In this document: piece by piece, positions 23,821 to 35,196 of the stretch | How the letters are laid out: each line of letters opens with the position of its first letter | How positions within the stretch are numbered: the first letter of the stretch is position 1 | Assembly (NCBI GenBank): GCA_942159475.1 | Contig: OW804095.1 | Span: forward strand, 150,278,808-150,342,807 | Length of the DNA: 64,000 bases | Direction of reading: 5' to 3' | Source: Sthenelais limicola | Taxonomy: Eukaryota; Annelida; Polychaeta; Phyllodocida; Sigalionidae | Notes under the pieces: model-generated | Told to the model about the DNA's origin: nothing | Database searches by the model: none | The model's input: only the letters and a program-made list of their open reading frames with translations | Position numbers and translations under genes: made by a program

Positions 23821-24795
23821 TGCAAAAGTATGGCATAATTGGTCAAAAACCAGGATCACCTGATGAAAAAAGTCAATACATTCAGTTTGATATAGCTCAA
23901 AATCAGGATCCGCTGACATTCGTTTCGCTTATTAGCCATTTGAAAAATATGAGGGAATAGTCAATGCAGAAAATAACCACTTTTTTGAAAATTTTGTTTG
24001 ACGATGGAAAAATTCAAATACTTTAACCTTCAAAAACACATCAAAATATGAAGATTGATATAAAGCCCTTCAACTTCTGGTGTCCATTTCAAATAATGGT
24101 TCAATTATTCTCCATCAATGCTTCTGTATTTGATAGCATCAATTTTAAATATGGGTTATGCAGTCGCTTGACAGACTCTCAATGGAACAGAATTCGCAGC
24201 GTATTTATTCAAGATACGTCTGGGAGCATTAGTGACATATTCTATGCAGGATCTTTAGGTTACATATCCACCAAACTGACAACCAATAAAATCCCTCATG
24301 CGATAAGCAGCACAGGTGTGTAAATAAGGTCTCCAGATATGATTATAGATAACAATCTGCCCCCGATTCTCTTCATTGATAACAGAAATCTCTCTGTTCA
24401 TATGTTCATATCCCTTTGCCTTTTGGCGACTTTGAGGTGAAAAATCCTTCATAGATTTGACTTTGCATTCTGTGCATTTCCAGGTGAATTGTTGCAATGA
24501 AGAGCGCCTTTATGTGCGCTTGCGAGTTTGCTTGCGAGTTTTTATAGGCGATGATTACATGGGATTAATTCCAGGAGAACTGGTTGTTAAGTAGTGGTTA
24601 AAGAGCAGTGGAAAAGGCTGAGATATTCTTCCCTTTCTACCTAATCCTACCTGCAGGTGTCCCGCCCATTAGCTATATTATGCTATAATGAGAGGAGGGA
24701 GTGAAAACATTCCCATCCCACATCCCTATATCGTATTTCTACTTCACTTTCGCCATATGTTGTTGTTGGGGATATTGTATTGAGGCTTTAGCTGA

Positions 24796-24800
<5 letters not shown>
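23821..24800. other. Unassigned stretch
   Basis: An open frame of 91 codons at 24048-24323 (plus strand) starts at an ATG but has no recognisable domain. Nothing else seen. Confidence 0.3.

Positions 24801-24841
<41 letters not shown>
24801..24841. repeat. (AT)n microsatellite
   Basis: About 20 uninterrupted AT units; expected to be length-variable. Confidence 0.97.
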
Positions 24842-24842
<1 letters not shown>

Positions 24843-25805
24843 GTGGTGAAGTGATCTGTGTCCACACAACAACGCATTTTCATATAACGAAATATATAGA
24901 TCAGAAAATATAATCACGAGTACCACAAATGGATTCTATCAGAAGAAAGCTACTTTTGACATCCACGAAGCTGGTATTGGCTTCATGCCGTTTATTGACC
25001 GAAAAACACATACACATTGAAAACAAAGAAGGGAAAAACATTTATTAATTAGTCGGTCAAGATTCCATCGCAGTTACAGAAAGAACTTGTATTATAATTG
25101 ACACAGTAGCTCTGGAATAGTTAGTACCAGATTCCTGAATACATATATTGGCGTTTGGGTGTAATATTTCACTCTCAACTCTAATGAGAGGCTGGTATTG
25201 TTACTCCTCTTAAGAGTGTTGTATTGTAAGACAATTAGAGGAAATCTCCCTAGTTGGAGATAGATAAATATCTATCAATCAAAAAATCGAATTTCGCAGA
25301 GCGAATATTCTCATGCGCCGCAATTGCAATAAAAGAATACCTTTTACTCAAAGAATACTTAGTAATACTAACATATTTAGAGAGGTCAACCTATACACAA
25401 CTCTTTGCTAGATAGGATTTAACCTGTCATATTCGTAGATGAAATTCGATGAAATGTTGATGGCCTGACAACCCACACTTTCTATACAATCACTCATTGA
25501 CATTAAGAATACATGTTTGTGTACAGCCAACTCATGCTGATATCAAAATAATAGCAAATAGTTTAATGGAAAGAATAGTTTTCGTTTGTGCTTGAAGACT
25601 TATCCTAGTAAAGAATTTTAACTTTGATCATATAAACAAATAATTGTGTTATTTATGCAACAATTAAGCCGAGAAACAATACGAAAATAAATAAAATGAT
25701 ATTGTTAGTATCTATGTACGTTTTTTAAATTTCATCATTCATCAATCATTCATGAAATTTTAATTCATATAGACATGGACAATTTCACTACGAAGATTTC
25801 ATTAA
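24842..25805. other. Unassigned AT-rich stretch
   Basis: Nothing recognised. Confidence 0.4.
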
Positions 25806-25952
25806 CAGTCTAGGCAAAATGTAAAATTATAATCCCATTAAGACCGCAAAATGACATTATAACCCCATTGAGACGCCTAGGCCAGGCCAGGAAAGGAAAG
25901 GAATTAGCGCAGAAGGCGTCCAATCACTGATATACCATTCTTATCTGCGCCG
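25806..25952 (-). mobile_element. R2 copy e, internally damaged
   Basis: Starts CAGTCTAGGC, then lacks much of the left half. The AAGGCGTCCAATCACTGATATACC block remains. The right end stops near TCTGCGCCGAG without the terminal TIR. Confidence 0.75.
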
Positions 25953-26332
25953 AGATTGCATATGAATATTTAACGATGAAATATCACTAATATGTTTTCA
26001 CCAGGGCCTATCACATCATATATCATGAACGATATATCATGTACATATCACTAATTATGCATGGGAATGGGGCGTGGGGGCGTGGGTCCTACAGCCAACC
26101 CACGCAAAGCAGGGGTAGGACGCTACTCTCACTATCTGACCTTGGTCTGACATTGTCGGAGGAACTGGCATTGACTTTGGCAGCTTTACATGCAAGCTTT
26201 ACCTTAAATACATGGCTTGAGAGCGGGGAAGCATGCTTGATGATATACAAGTCACCAGCAAGCCTCCCTGGGATCCTGATTAATTATATCTTGTCATGAA
26301 GGGTGGTCCCACACAGCTTCTGCAGGAGTTAT
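25953..26332. other. Unassigned stretch
   Basis: An 86-codon plus-strand frame (26039-26299) is open without a recognisable domain. Nothing else seen. Confidence 0.3.
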
Positions 26333-26567
26333 GGGTCAGATTGTCAGAAAATATACAACTCACCTTCACCAATCCTCTCAAATAACCCAAATTTCAGACG
26401 AAAATAACGTTCAAAATACAGTTCAACCTAACCAAAGAGATTGCTAGAATCATTGCAATGCCAAATATACTCGAATTTACCTAGTATTGACCAAATTGCA
26501 GCCTGATTTAGCAGAATTTAGTAAATGTGTACAGCTGCCAATTGTTCATTTTCTGAAAATCTGACCC
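26333..26567 (-). mobile_element. T19, T-element type B
   Basis: Complete; ATAT-type flanks only. Confidence 0.92.
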
Positions 26568-26944
26568 ATATAGGGCTGATGATTGTAGCAAGGGGGATGT
26601 CTTCAACTGCACCAACTAATTGCACTTGTTGTATTTATGAGCCCACAGCTCTTAATTAATTACTCATATCCCAATTCTGACATGTGGCCATTAGATATCG
26701 GTATTTATGTAATACGTATTATTAACTTTATGGCTGATAAATTGACTTCGTGTTGTTTTGGGAAAGAAATGTAGTTGTACTCTTGAATATATGTACATGT
26801 ATGTACACACGAATGCATTTATCTTGCATGGGAAATATTATTACAGGTAGTTATAGCATTTTATACACGCTATGACAGCTTGAAGGCTGAACTCAGCCTG
26901 GGGCTTGGGATCTTATAGAGGAGAAGGTACGCCACCAAGGAACA
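26568..26944. other. Unassigned stretch
   Basis: Nothing recognised. Confidence 0.4.
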
Positions 26945-27176
26945 GGGTTCAGGCTTTCAGAAAATGTACAATTCGCCTTCACCAATCCTCTCAAAAAGCC
27001 CACATTTGAGACAGAAATGAGATTCAAAATGCAGTTTAACATAACAGAACTGATACTTTAAATCAATGTGATACCAAATACACTCAGATATACCCGGTAT
27101 TCTTCATTTTTCAGCCTATTTTAGGAGAATTTCCTGAATATGTAGAGCTGCCAATTGTACATTTTCTGAAAATCTA
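26945..27176 (-). mobile_element. T20, T-element type A, right end truncated
   Basis: Left end eroded (GGGTTCAGGCTTTCAG). The right TIR stops at GAAAATCTA and lacks GACCC; the following bases read GGCAGTCTAGGCAGCAG, which contains CAGTCTAGGC, the start of the R2 TIR. No R2 interior follows. Confidence 0.85.
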
Positions 27177-27312
27177 GGCAGTCTAGGCAGCAGCTTATCA
27201 GTTCCACTGCGGTAGAGGTGATCGTGATAAGACCATGGAAAGGACAGCTCCTCCCATCAGCTGCCAACAACAAGCTTGTCCCAGGAGCTTGTCCCAGGAG
27301 TTGTCCCCTAAA

Positions 27313-27955
27313 GCCGGGAATCCACACGGCGACTTCAGGGCCAAGTCGCCCATCAGTCGCTCATATTTTCACCCCAAGTCGCCCAAGTTTTCAGTCGCTC
27401 TGTGTCGCCCGTCATGTCGCCCATGTTGGCTGTTGTGTGGATTCCCAAAATCCCAAAGTCTTCTAGCGACAGTGCTAATTACTCGGGCGACTTGCACGGG
27501 CGACACAACATGAGCGACTAGATTAAACATTTTCATTCCAGTCGCTCAAACAGTGAGCGACTTGGGGGTCATAAACCTGAAGTCGCCCGTCGGGAGGTCG
27601 CTCAAGTGGGTCTGTGATGGTACACAATGTATGTGGATTCCGGCCAGTGAAGCACCTTTGAGCGACTTGGCCTGTCTCAACCAATCACAAGCCTGGAAAA
27701 CTTTGAAGTCGCTCAACTTCTAAGTAGCTGGAATTGTTTGAGCGACTGAAATATTGTTATTTGGGCTCTGAAAGATTGGCGACACCCCCAAGTAGCCATA
27801 CATAAATCACTAGTGGATTCCAATTTGGACAAGCGACTTGCATCATGTTGCTCATTCAGATTCCCTCAATAATGTCCTAAGTCGCCGCATATTAATGTTT
27901 GTCGCCCAATTAAAAAGATATTAAAGAGTTGGTTGAATTTTGTACAGTCGCTCAT
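27313..27955. mobile_element. GTCGC-cluster element, probable non-autonomous DNA transposon
   Basis: I count 23 copies of GTCGC or its complement GCGAC between 27328 and 27952, mostly as AGTCGCYC or GRGCGACT, in both orientations; about one would be expected by chance. GCCGGGAATCCACA at 27313 is inverted at 27631-27645 (ATGTGGATTCCGGCC) and at 27434-27446, giving TIR-like ends. Clusters of short motifs inside termini are typical of transposase-binding subterminal repeats, for example in PIF/Harbinger-type elements; that class is inference. No transposase frame is present. The right boundary is uncertain (27645 or about 27955). Confidence 0.6.
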
Positions 27956-28013
27956 GGTTTTGGGGCGTCAATGGATTTAGGCCTTTAGGCACAGACCTCA
28001 CATGTATATCACA

Positions 28014-28248
28014 GGGTCAGATTTTCCGAAAATTTACAATTCAACTTCACCAATCTTCTCAAATAACCCAAATTTCAGACGAAAATAAAGTTCAAAATAC
28101 AGTTCAACCTAACCAAACAGATTGCTAGAATCATTGCAATGCCGAATATACTCGAATTTACCTAGTATTGACCAAATTTCAGCCTAATTTAGCAGAATTT
28201 ACTAAATGTGTACAGTTGCCAATTGTACATTTTCTGAAAATCTGATCC
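28014..28248 (-). mobile_element. T21, T-element type B
   Basis: Complete. A perfect 13-bp direct repeat flanks it (28006-28018 and 28249-28261), of which the last five bases, GGGTC, are also the first five bases of the element. The target therefore already contained the element's terminal sequence, or the join used that microhomology. Confidence 0.93.
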
Positions 28249-28382
28249 ATATCACAGGGTCCTGGGTTATAAAGGAACATGTCAGCGAGTGATCCATGGC
28301 TGGTTCTGGTCTTGGGTAAATGTTGATGTTGCTGAAGCACAAGTGGTGCGGGTCAATTATTGTATTGGTTCTTGTTGTCATG

Positions 28383-28674
28383 TAAGACCATAAAGTGCCT
28401 TCCTGTCTCTTTTCTCTGTCTCTCTCTCCCTTCTTCTCTATCTCTTTTTCCTGGGTAAGACCATAAAGTGCCTTTCTGTCTCTTTTCTCTGTCTCTCTCT
28501 CCCTTCTTCTCTATCTCTTTTTCCTGGGTAAGACCATAAAGTGCCTTTCTGTCTCTTTTCTCTGTCTCTCTCTCCCTTCTTCTCTATCTCTTTTTCCTGG
28601 GTAAGACCATAAAGTGCCTTTCTGTCTCTTTTCTCTGTCTCTCTCTCCCTTCTTCTCTATCTCTATTTCCTGGG
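28383..28674. repeat. Tandem repeat, 4 x 73 bp
   Basis: Unit boundaries at 28383, 28456, 28529 and 28602, each starting TAAGACCATAAAGTGCC and rich in CT. The units are nearly identical, so expansion is recent. The 6.6-kb copy has only one unit. Confidence 0.95.
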
Positions 28675-28777
28675 TGTGATCATAAACTGCCTCCCTCTCA
28701 GCTCTCCCGCCCTTGATATAACCATATTAAATGTGTTGATAAGGGCGTAAAGCAACCAAATCTCACTCACTCACTCA
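28384..28777 (+). mobile_element. SINE-like insertion (copy 2) with expanded core
   Basis: Same family as 6604-6792 in the opposite orientation. It ends CTTTACGCCC-complement followed by TCACTCACTCACT. Four tandem copies of a 73-bp pyrimidine-rich unit occupy 28383-28674. A 13-bp direct repeat with one mismatch (28371-28383 and 28778-28790) brackets the element. Confidence 0.82.
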
Positions 28778-28790
28778 CTTCTTGTCATGT

Positions 28791-30209
28791 GAAGGTTTGT
28801 TTACAGTCAGGTCCAGACGGCCACATTCCTCGATTCCACATCCAGCGATAAGCTTAACCACAAGGCTAAGACTAAGGCTAAAAGTGTTAATGACCCCTAA
28901 AACTTAGGGGTCCAAAACTGCCTTCTGAACCTGACTGTTTAGTCCAGTTGCTATAACTGCCGGTGAATTATTGTTAGGATTGTTTTTGTTTTGTTTTAAT
29001 AATTTTATTATTAAGCTAACAGACAATCACATTATGCAATGTGTACGCTATATCTCAGTCCGAGCTGATCAAAAGGAAATATGTAAAATTACCATCAATT
29101 CTATTATGATTTATAAAGACAATATTTAAAGATAACTGGGGTTAAACATATCCGATAAAAATCAGAGTAAAAAGTAATAAAATACTAAAAAAAAAACACC
29201 ACCCGGCCAGCATCAAACATATATTCATAGGAGCGTAGAAAGCATCAGAAAACAAAGTACATACCATTATGACAACTATCAGACTCAATCTAGTCCAGAA
29301 AAAGTAATTATATACCCAAAAATGTCAAGACCCAGATGCTTCCATTTAGAATTTCAGAGTAATTAAAGTTGCTCTGTCAGTTAGCATCGGTCAAAGATTG
29401 ATATTTTCTACTTTTTGTTCTGTTCTATTCCAACTCATCCAAAGGTCATTTGAATATTTCATTTTAGAATAGTGTCCGGTTGTTTTTGCTACAGGGCTTC
29501 ATCAAATTTAATGTTTATATAAATCTATATTTCGGGGACCCACCGGAATCATTTCCGCTCACCAACAAACATTTGTTCTCTCCTATAAACATAAAACTAT
29601 ATGAATTTGGTAAAAAAAAAAGGAATTGCAGAAGAATGCATCTGCAACTTTTCTCATGGGCACAAGTGAATAAAATTGATGCATTTCACTTATATATGGC
29701 TGAGAAAATAATATGCAGAACCTTTTGCTTAATATAGATTCTTTACTGAAATCTTTAACGTGAAAGAATTCTGTATATTCATTCTGTCAGACCCACATGA
29801 TTATCGGTTAACCCAGAATGTGTATTTTAATAATGTTTTGTACCAGTAAATTGGAGGAAACTTTTAGATAAAATGCACAAATAGATTGGGCTGATAGGAA
29901 TGAAATCGGAGTGGGTTCAAATATATAATAATATGCATTACACGGAATAAATTATCCAAATAATATTGTCATAATAATGTTATATTGTTAGTCTAGATTT
30001 AACTTGAAACATAAACTTTGATAAAGTAACTATGGTCCCATGTGTTTAAACCAAATGGCTAAACTTTAACCTTTTGTTCAATCCTTCTTTGAGAAGTCAC
30101 TTTCAGCAGAACTTTAGTAGTATTTAATTAATACCCATTATGATCCCGTATGTACACAGGCTATCTGGTTTCACATAGGACACCTCTAATAAACCGCTGG
30201 ATCCTATAT
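28791..30209. other. Long unassigned AT-rich stretch
   Basis: Nothing recognised; the open frame at 29480-29737 looks random. Confidence 0.4.
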
Positions 30210-30334
30210 AGTGTATCAGTTGGAGTTCTAGTACTCCTGCCTCCCTACAGGACATGATCCATTACCCCTGTCCCAACTCTCATACACTCTCGCGCGATAT
30301 CGCGCCGAGTGGTCTGCCGCCAAACGGCGACCAC
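30210..30334. repeat. Foldback cluster with GC-rich palindromes
   Basis: Outer arms AGTGTATCAGTTGGAG (30210-30225) and CCAACTCTCATACACT (30273-30288) are imperfect inverted repeats. Two back-to-back GC-rich hairpins follow: CACTCTCGCGCGATATCGCGCC... (30285-30311) and GTGGTC...GACCAC around CCGCC/GGCG (30309-30334). GC content is sharply above the neighbourhood. Confidence 0.65.
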
Positions 30335-30945
30335 CCAAACGACAATTCAGGTAGCACCAAACAACATCGAAAGAGAACCCATCCCAAGCACTGTGTGAAT
30401 TAAATTCCTTCGCGGTAGAGATTATTGTTTGACGAGAATCGCTCCATTTAACTTCTTCCTTTACATTTAAAGAATTTAAGGTTCTATTGATTTACTGGCG
30501 AAGTTTCGTTTGAGGGGTGAACAGGAGAGGTAGAGATCCGGTCAGTGGTTTGTCGAGAGGTCAACACCTACTTTGGTGGTCCTTGACATCGACGCTTTGA
30601 TAAAGACAACTAATTAATTCTACAATGTCCATATAGGTTCATTCAATAATTGGCAAAGTGATGCGTGTACATATATATGTACTTAGGCCGGTATTGAAAT
30701 CGTGGGAAAGGGTGCTCTCATTGATGTCCAGGTATTTAGTTTGTCTAATCGTTCATATGATTCGAAATAAGATATTTGATGGCTGATTTCGAAGAAAATG
30801 GAAGAATTTCAATTTGTAATGAATGTCCATTGCACGGATCGTGTGGTCGTGGTGATGTAGGGGGAAAACAAATTGTCAAAATGATGGATTGTGATGTCAA
30901 CAAGAAGACAGCCAGATAATTTACAAAATAAAATTCGAGGTTCAA
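30335..30945. other. Unassigned stretch
   Basis: Nothing recognised. Confidence 0.4.
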
Positions 30946-30959
30946 TTAGCCATGGCAAC
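30946..30959. promoter_or_regulatory. Possible RFX X-box half-palindrome
   Basis: TTAGCCATGGCAAC contains the full right half of the X-box palindrome (CCATGGCAAC). No gene start is visible nearby, so function is doubtful. Confidence 0.2.
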
Positions 30960-32354
30960 TAGCAGTCTGATCACCCTTCTCCTGATGTGAATGGCTAAAC
31001 GTAGCGACAGATACTAGACATCCCAAAGATTGAAAAAAATGTAAAAATATGATGTAACGAGATCGATTTTTGGTATTGCAACTGATTATGATGTTCGTAT
31101 CTTCCCGATAAACTGCTGATTTCCTCCTAAGCTCTTGGCAAATACATTTAAATATATATATTGTCCCTAGACCCTATGATGTTATATTGTTTTACAAGTA
31201 AATTACATTCCTGAAGGAATCACTCTACAGGTGTTTTTATCACATTTAAACCTTATTTTATTTAACATGGAAAAAAAGTTAACTAAATTTGGATAAGGAA
31301 AGGATGTATTTGCCAGATTTCGGAATAAGACAAATGTATGCATGTATGTAGCCTATGTATATGTTTTTATTTCCGGAAGCGTACAATTTTCAATAACATA
31401 TCAAATTTTGACACCGAAAAAGGGGGTGGGTCTCCTCTATGAAACCATAGATCTTCCTGAGGGCCCCCTTTGGAAAAAATAGACATTATTGCAATATTAT
31501 TTCAATTGTGGATGAAATATCATAGAAAACCTTCAAATATAAGCCTTGACAAAGAACATGAATTAATTATAAAATGTCCCTCCTTCACCTAAGTTATACA
31601 GAAAGGCCTTCAAAAGTAACTAATGTTGGTGCATTTTTGTAACGTGCGACAGTTGGCACCTAAGTAACCCAAACAAGATTTACACAAGGAATGGAATTAG
31701 CCAAGGTCCATCAAAGGCCTCTCAGGACACTTCACTGACACATTATGACCTAATGCTGGTCTTGGACAGACGCTACCCTGCGTCTCGCTTCATTTTCTAC
31801 ACTCTTGCAACTAAGGGTTCTATCTACCTCTTGGTTTATTGATAGAGGGGGAGCGTTTGCTTACATTTACGCCCTGTTTTCCACTATACTTTCGTATATA
31901 TCTGGTCATATCAGGATGAGAGAGGAAACACACTAACGGGTTGCAATACCCTGCTCTTTTCGATTATTTGCAATGGGTCTTGCAGAGTCAATATCCGTAT
32001 AGTACTGGGAGGACGGCCCGGGAGGACGGGGGTACATGTGTGTTATATTACTGGTGACGATCCTCACCTTGAGGATTCCGTCCATTTTCCAATTTAAAAA
32101 CCTGTATTTTATTTCTAATCGAAGAAAACACAAATTCAAAGATTCTAACAAAATCCTAGAGCAAACAAAATATAATCGTAATAAAAAAATATATGATATA
32201 AATCATAAGGGTCAAATCTCTATTCTTTCCAATCGAGAAAAGGACAAAATCAAAGATTCGTGGCGTTTTATTAAAAATAACACAAAACCTATACCAGAAC
32301 CTACACCAACTTCACCCATTCAACAAGCAGTCATACACCTCCCCCCACTCCCCA
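30960..32354. other. Unassigned stretch
   Basis: A 113-codon plus-strand frame (32036-32377) is Lys/Asn/Ile-rich, as expected of a chance frame in AT-rich DNA. A weak inverted pair, AAGGGGG and CCCCCTT, lies at about 31420-31473. Confidence 0.3.
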
Positions 32355-32696
32355 TTACAACAAACCCACACATCTAAGAGTGCACAGGCTATATACTATA
32401 TAATATATGTAGCAGGTACATAAGCACGGGTCACCTTTGAAGCCGGATAATCCCCTGTCCATCCAGTAGAGGTTTAATGTAGCGTGGTCAATACCCGCCC
32501 ATCTGCCGCACCCGGCCACATGGCACAACAATCGGCGGAAACATCCCCAACAATAGGATGAACCCAAGCTTTTGCCCAATTTAATTAGGCGCAGATAAGG
32601 GCAAACAAGGTCCTTATTCCTCAGGTGGATTGGAAGTGAAATGCTTTTGAGCGTTTGTAAAAAGCCGACGCTATTGTGTGCCCAAGGTTGGGACAA
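32355..32696 (-). CDS. 113-codon open frame, unknown
   Basis: GC-richer than its surroundings and rich in Cys, Trp and Gly (contains GSSYCWGCFRRLLCHVAGCG). The first codon is not an ATG. No domain known to me; candidate exon or low-stop chance frame. Confidence 0.15.
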   Translation of the reverse strand: MSQPWAHNSVGFLQTLKSISLPIHLRNKDLVCPYLRLIKLGKSLGSSYCWGCFRRLLCHVAGCGRWAGIDHATLNLYWMDRGLSGFKGDPCLCTCYIYYIVYSLCTLRCVGLL

Positions 32697-33110
32697 CTTT
32701 CAAACTTGGGTAATTTCGCCGACAGTTCTTGGCCAAACTGTCGAAAATTGAAGTGAAAATTGATGTTCGAGGTACTTAGGGATACCTTAATATTCCACTC
32801 TGTTTCTAATTCCCTGAAGTGATGGGGATTTGTCGGCTGTTTCTGAATAATTAAACTCTTCTTGTGGAGCTATGTATGGGGAAATGGTGCGCAGCCTGAA
32901 GGAAAGTTGGAGAGTTTATTTCAAATGTTAGTAGCTTAAGGGGACATGCATCCCGATACTTGCCCAAAGTGTTGAAACCGACTTTGAAATGTCTAAGTAT
33001 TCCCTCTTTTTCTATTTTTCCCCAAGTTATGAGGGTTTCTAAATTATTTCTGAACAATTAAACTGTTCTTATGGTGCTAATATTGAATAGAAATTGTACA
33101 GTACGAATAA
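32697..33110. repeat. Diverged tandem duplication, about 207-bp period
   Basis: TTCTGAATAATTAAACT at 32841-32857 recurs as TTCTGAACAATTAAACT at 33048-33064, with matching but diverged context on both sides. Probably an old two-copy tandem repeat. Confidence 0.5.
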
Positions 33111-33903
33111 AGGTTTGGGAACTAATGTAAAAATGTCATCAGCCCCAAACGCAAGGTCAGGGGTTACATCAAAATGAAAACCAATCACTTGTATATATGT
33201 ATAATTATCGGCTCCTCTCTGTTCAGACCCTTTTATCTTGTTATACCTGGTTTCATCCCTAAACCAGTTCCAATATTAATCAGAAACTAAGTTGTTGACA
33301 GATTGGTCACGTGGTTGACTTGAGGTCGCGGCGCAGACGACAATTTCTCCAATCCAGAACGAGGCAGCCTCACTGTGGGATGCACATCCGGGAACTCGGT
33401 CTTTCGAACGCCCTCTATCGGGGTTGGATCATATATTATCTTGTCGTGGAGGGCACGGGTAACATTGGTGATTTAGGGGATCATTTAGACAGAAGGGCGA
33501 GGGGGGGGGGGGGCATTGAGGGTGAAACTAAAACCCTTTTAAACTGTTATTAGAAGATCATTTTAATCTAAATTACGATGTGTTCAATCGGAAACACGGA
33601 ATATTTTTTAGTGTCTATCTATACATATAAGATACATAATAATTGTAAGTAATCTATAGGACTTTCCTGAGGAGAAACAGACATATTGAGAGGTGGGGGA
33701 GCTTGTCCCTTTAACCCCCAATCCAGTCGTCCCCCCCCCCCCCATGCCCCCCACCCCACCCGCTGAAGGGAAGGTCCCAGGTACCACTTTGTCCCATGTG
33801 TTCATCCTTTCACCTGCCCGCCACAAATCACCAACACCTCAAGATGTATTGCTAGAACACATCACTTAATGGATTCCCCTTACTTCTCCCCTTGGTCTGC
33901 CCA
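33111..33903. other. Unassigned stretch with G and C runs
   Basis: Run of about 12 G near 33500-33513 and about 15 C near 33730-33744 followed by more C blocks. Nothing else recognised. Confidence 0.4.
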
Positions 33904-33928
33904 ATATCGCGTCCCCAAGTCTTCATGA

Positions 33929-34164
33929 GAGTCAGATTTTCAGAAAATGTACAATTCGCCTTCACCAATCCTCTCAAAAAGCCAACATTTAAGACAAAAA
34001 TGAGCTTCAAAATGCAGTTTAACATAACAGAACAGATACTTTAAATCAATGCGATACCAAATATACTCAGATATACCTGGTATTCTTCATTTTTCAGGCC
34101 TTATTTAGCAGAATTTCCTAAATGTGTAGAGCTGCCAATTGTACATTTTCTGAAAATCCGACCC
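33929..34164 (-). mobile_element. T22, T-element type A
   Basis: Complete. A 23-bp direct repeat, 21 of 23 identical, flanks it (33904-33926 and 34165-34187), with two filler bases at the left junction. Left end GAGTCAG. Confidence 0.93.
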
Positions 34165-34477
34165 ATATCTTGTCCCCAAGTCTTCATATCCAAGTTTATG
34201 TGCTTAAAAGACAACACATCACAGGTCAATTTCTGAGAATGCGTGTCATTGAGAACATCTGTTTGATTCTGTTCGGATCGATTGACCTGGTCAGTCTAAT
34301 TCAGCGGGCCTATATCTATGTTAGGTTCTGTGTGAACGAAATCCAATAAGTTACTGATAAATCGTTCAAGATCGGAACAGCAATGACTTTCACCACTGGG
34401 AAATATATTGGCTGTGGCTGAGCGATCTTCTATTGAACAGGTCTGGGTGGTCTCTTGAATTTATCAATTAGGTAAGA

Positions 34478-34705
34478 GGATCAGATTCTCAGAAAATGTA
34501 CAATTCAACTTCACCAATCTTCTCAAATAACCCAAATTTCAGACGAAAATAAAGTACAGTTCAACCTAACCAAACAGATTGCTAGAATCAATGCAATGCC
34601 GAATATACTCGAATTTACCTAGTATTGACCAAATTGCAGCCTCATTTAGCAGAATTTACTAAATGTATACAGCTGCCAATTGTACATTTTCTGCAAATCT
34701 GACCC
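34478..34705 (-). mobile_element. T23, T-element type B, small internal deletion
   Basis: Complete ends (GGATCAG and CTGACCC). About eight bases are missing inside (AAAGTACAGTTC instead of the usual TTCAAAATACAGTTC). Confidence 0.9.
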
Positions 34706-34962
34706 AAGAAGGCCTTTGATGAGCAGGGCGTAGAACATTCTGGATGGTTCTGTGTCTCCGTAACCGATGCAATCAGAGGTGGTTGATGGGCAGGAGGCAG
34801 ATGGTAAAAAACTTATTGACTTTATGCCATCGTAAAGCTTGGAACAAACATCAGGTGACGGTGGTGGTCCGATTGGACTGACTGATAAAGTTGGTGTTAG
34901 AAATGTAATGGGTGGGCCCAGGTATAGCCCAGAGATCCCAATTTTTTAAATTCAACATGTAT

Positions 34963-35196
34963 GGGTCAGATTTTCAGAAAATGCACAATTCAACTTCGCC
35001 AATCTTCACAAATAACCCAAATTTCAGACGAAAATAAAGTTCAAAATAAAGTTTAACCTAACCAACCAGATTGCTAGAATCAATGCAATGCTAAATATAC
35101 TTGAATTTACCTAGTATTGACCAAATTGCAGCCTATTTAACATAATTTACTAAATGTGTACAGCTGCCAATTATACATTTTCTGAAAATCTGACCC
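34963..35196 (-). mobile_element. T24, T-element type B
   Basis: Complete; no long duplication. Confidence 0.92.

Noticed and set aside
32036..32377. 113-codon plus frame
   Set aside because: Composition dominated by Lys, Asn and Ile, as expected by chance in AT-rich DNA.
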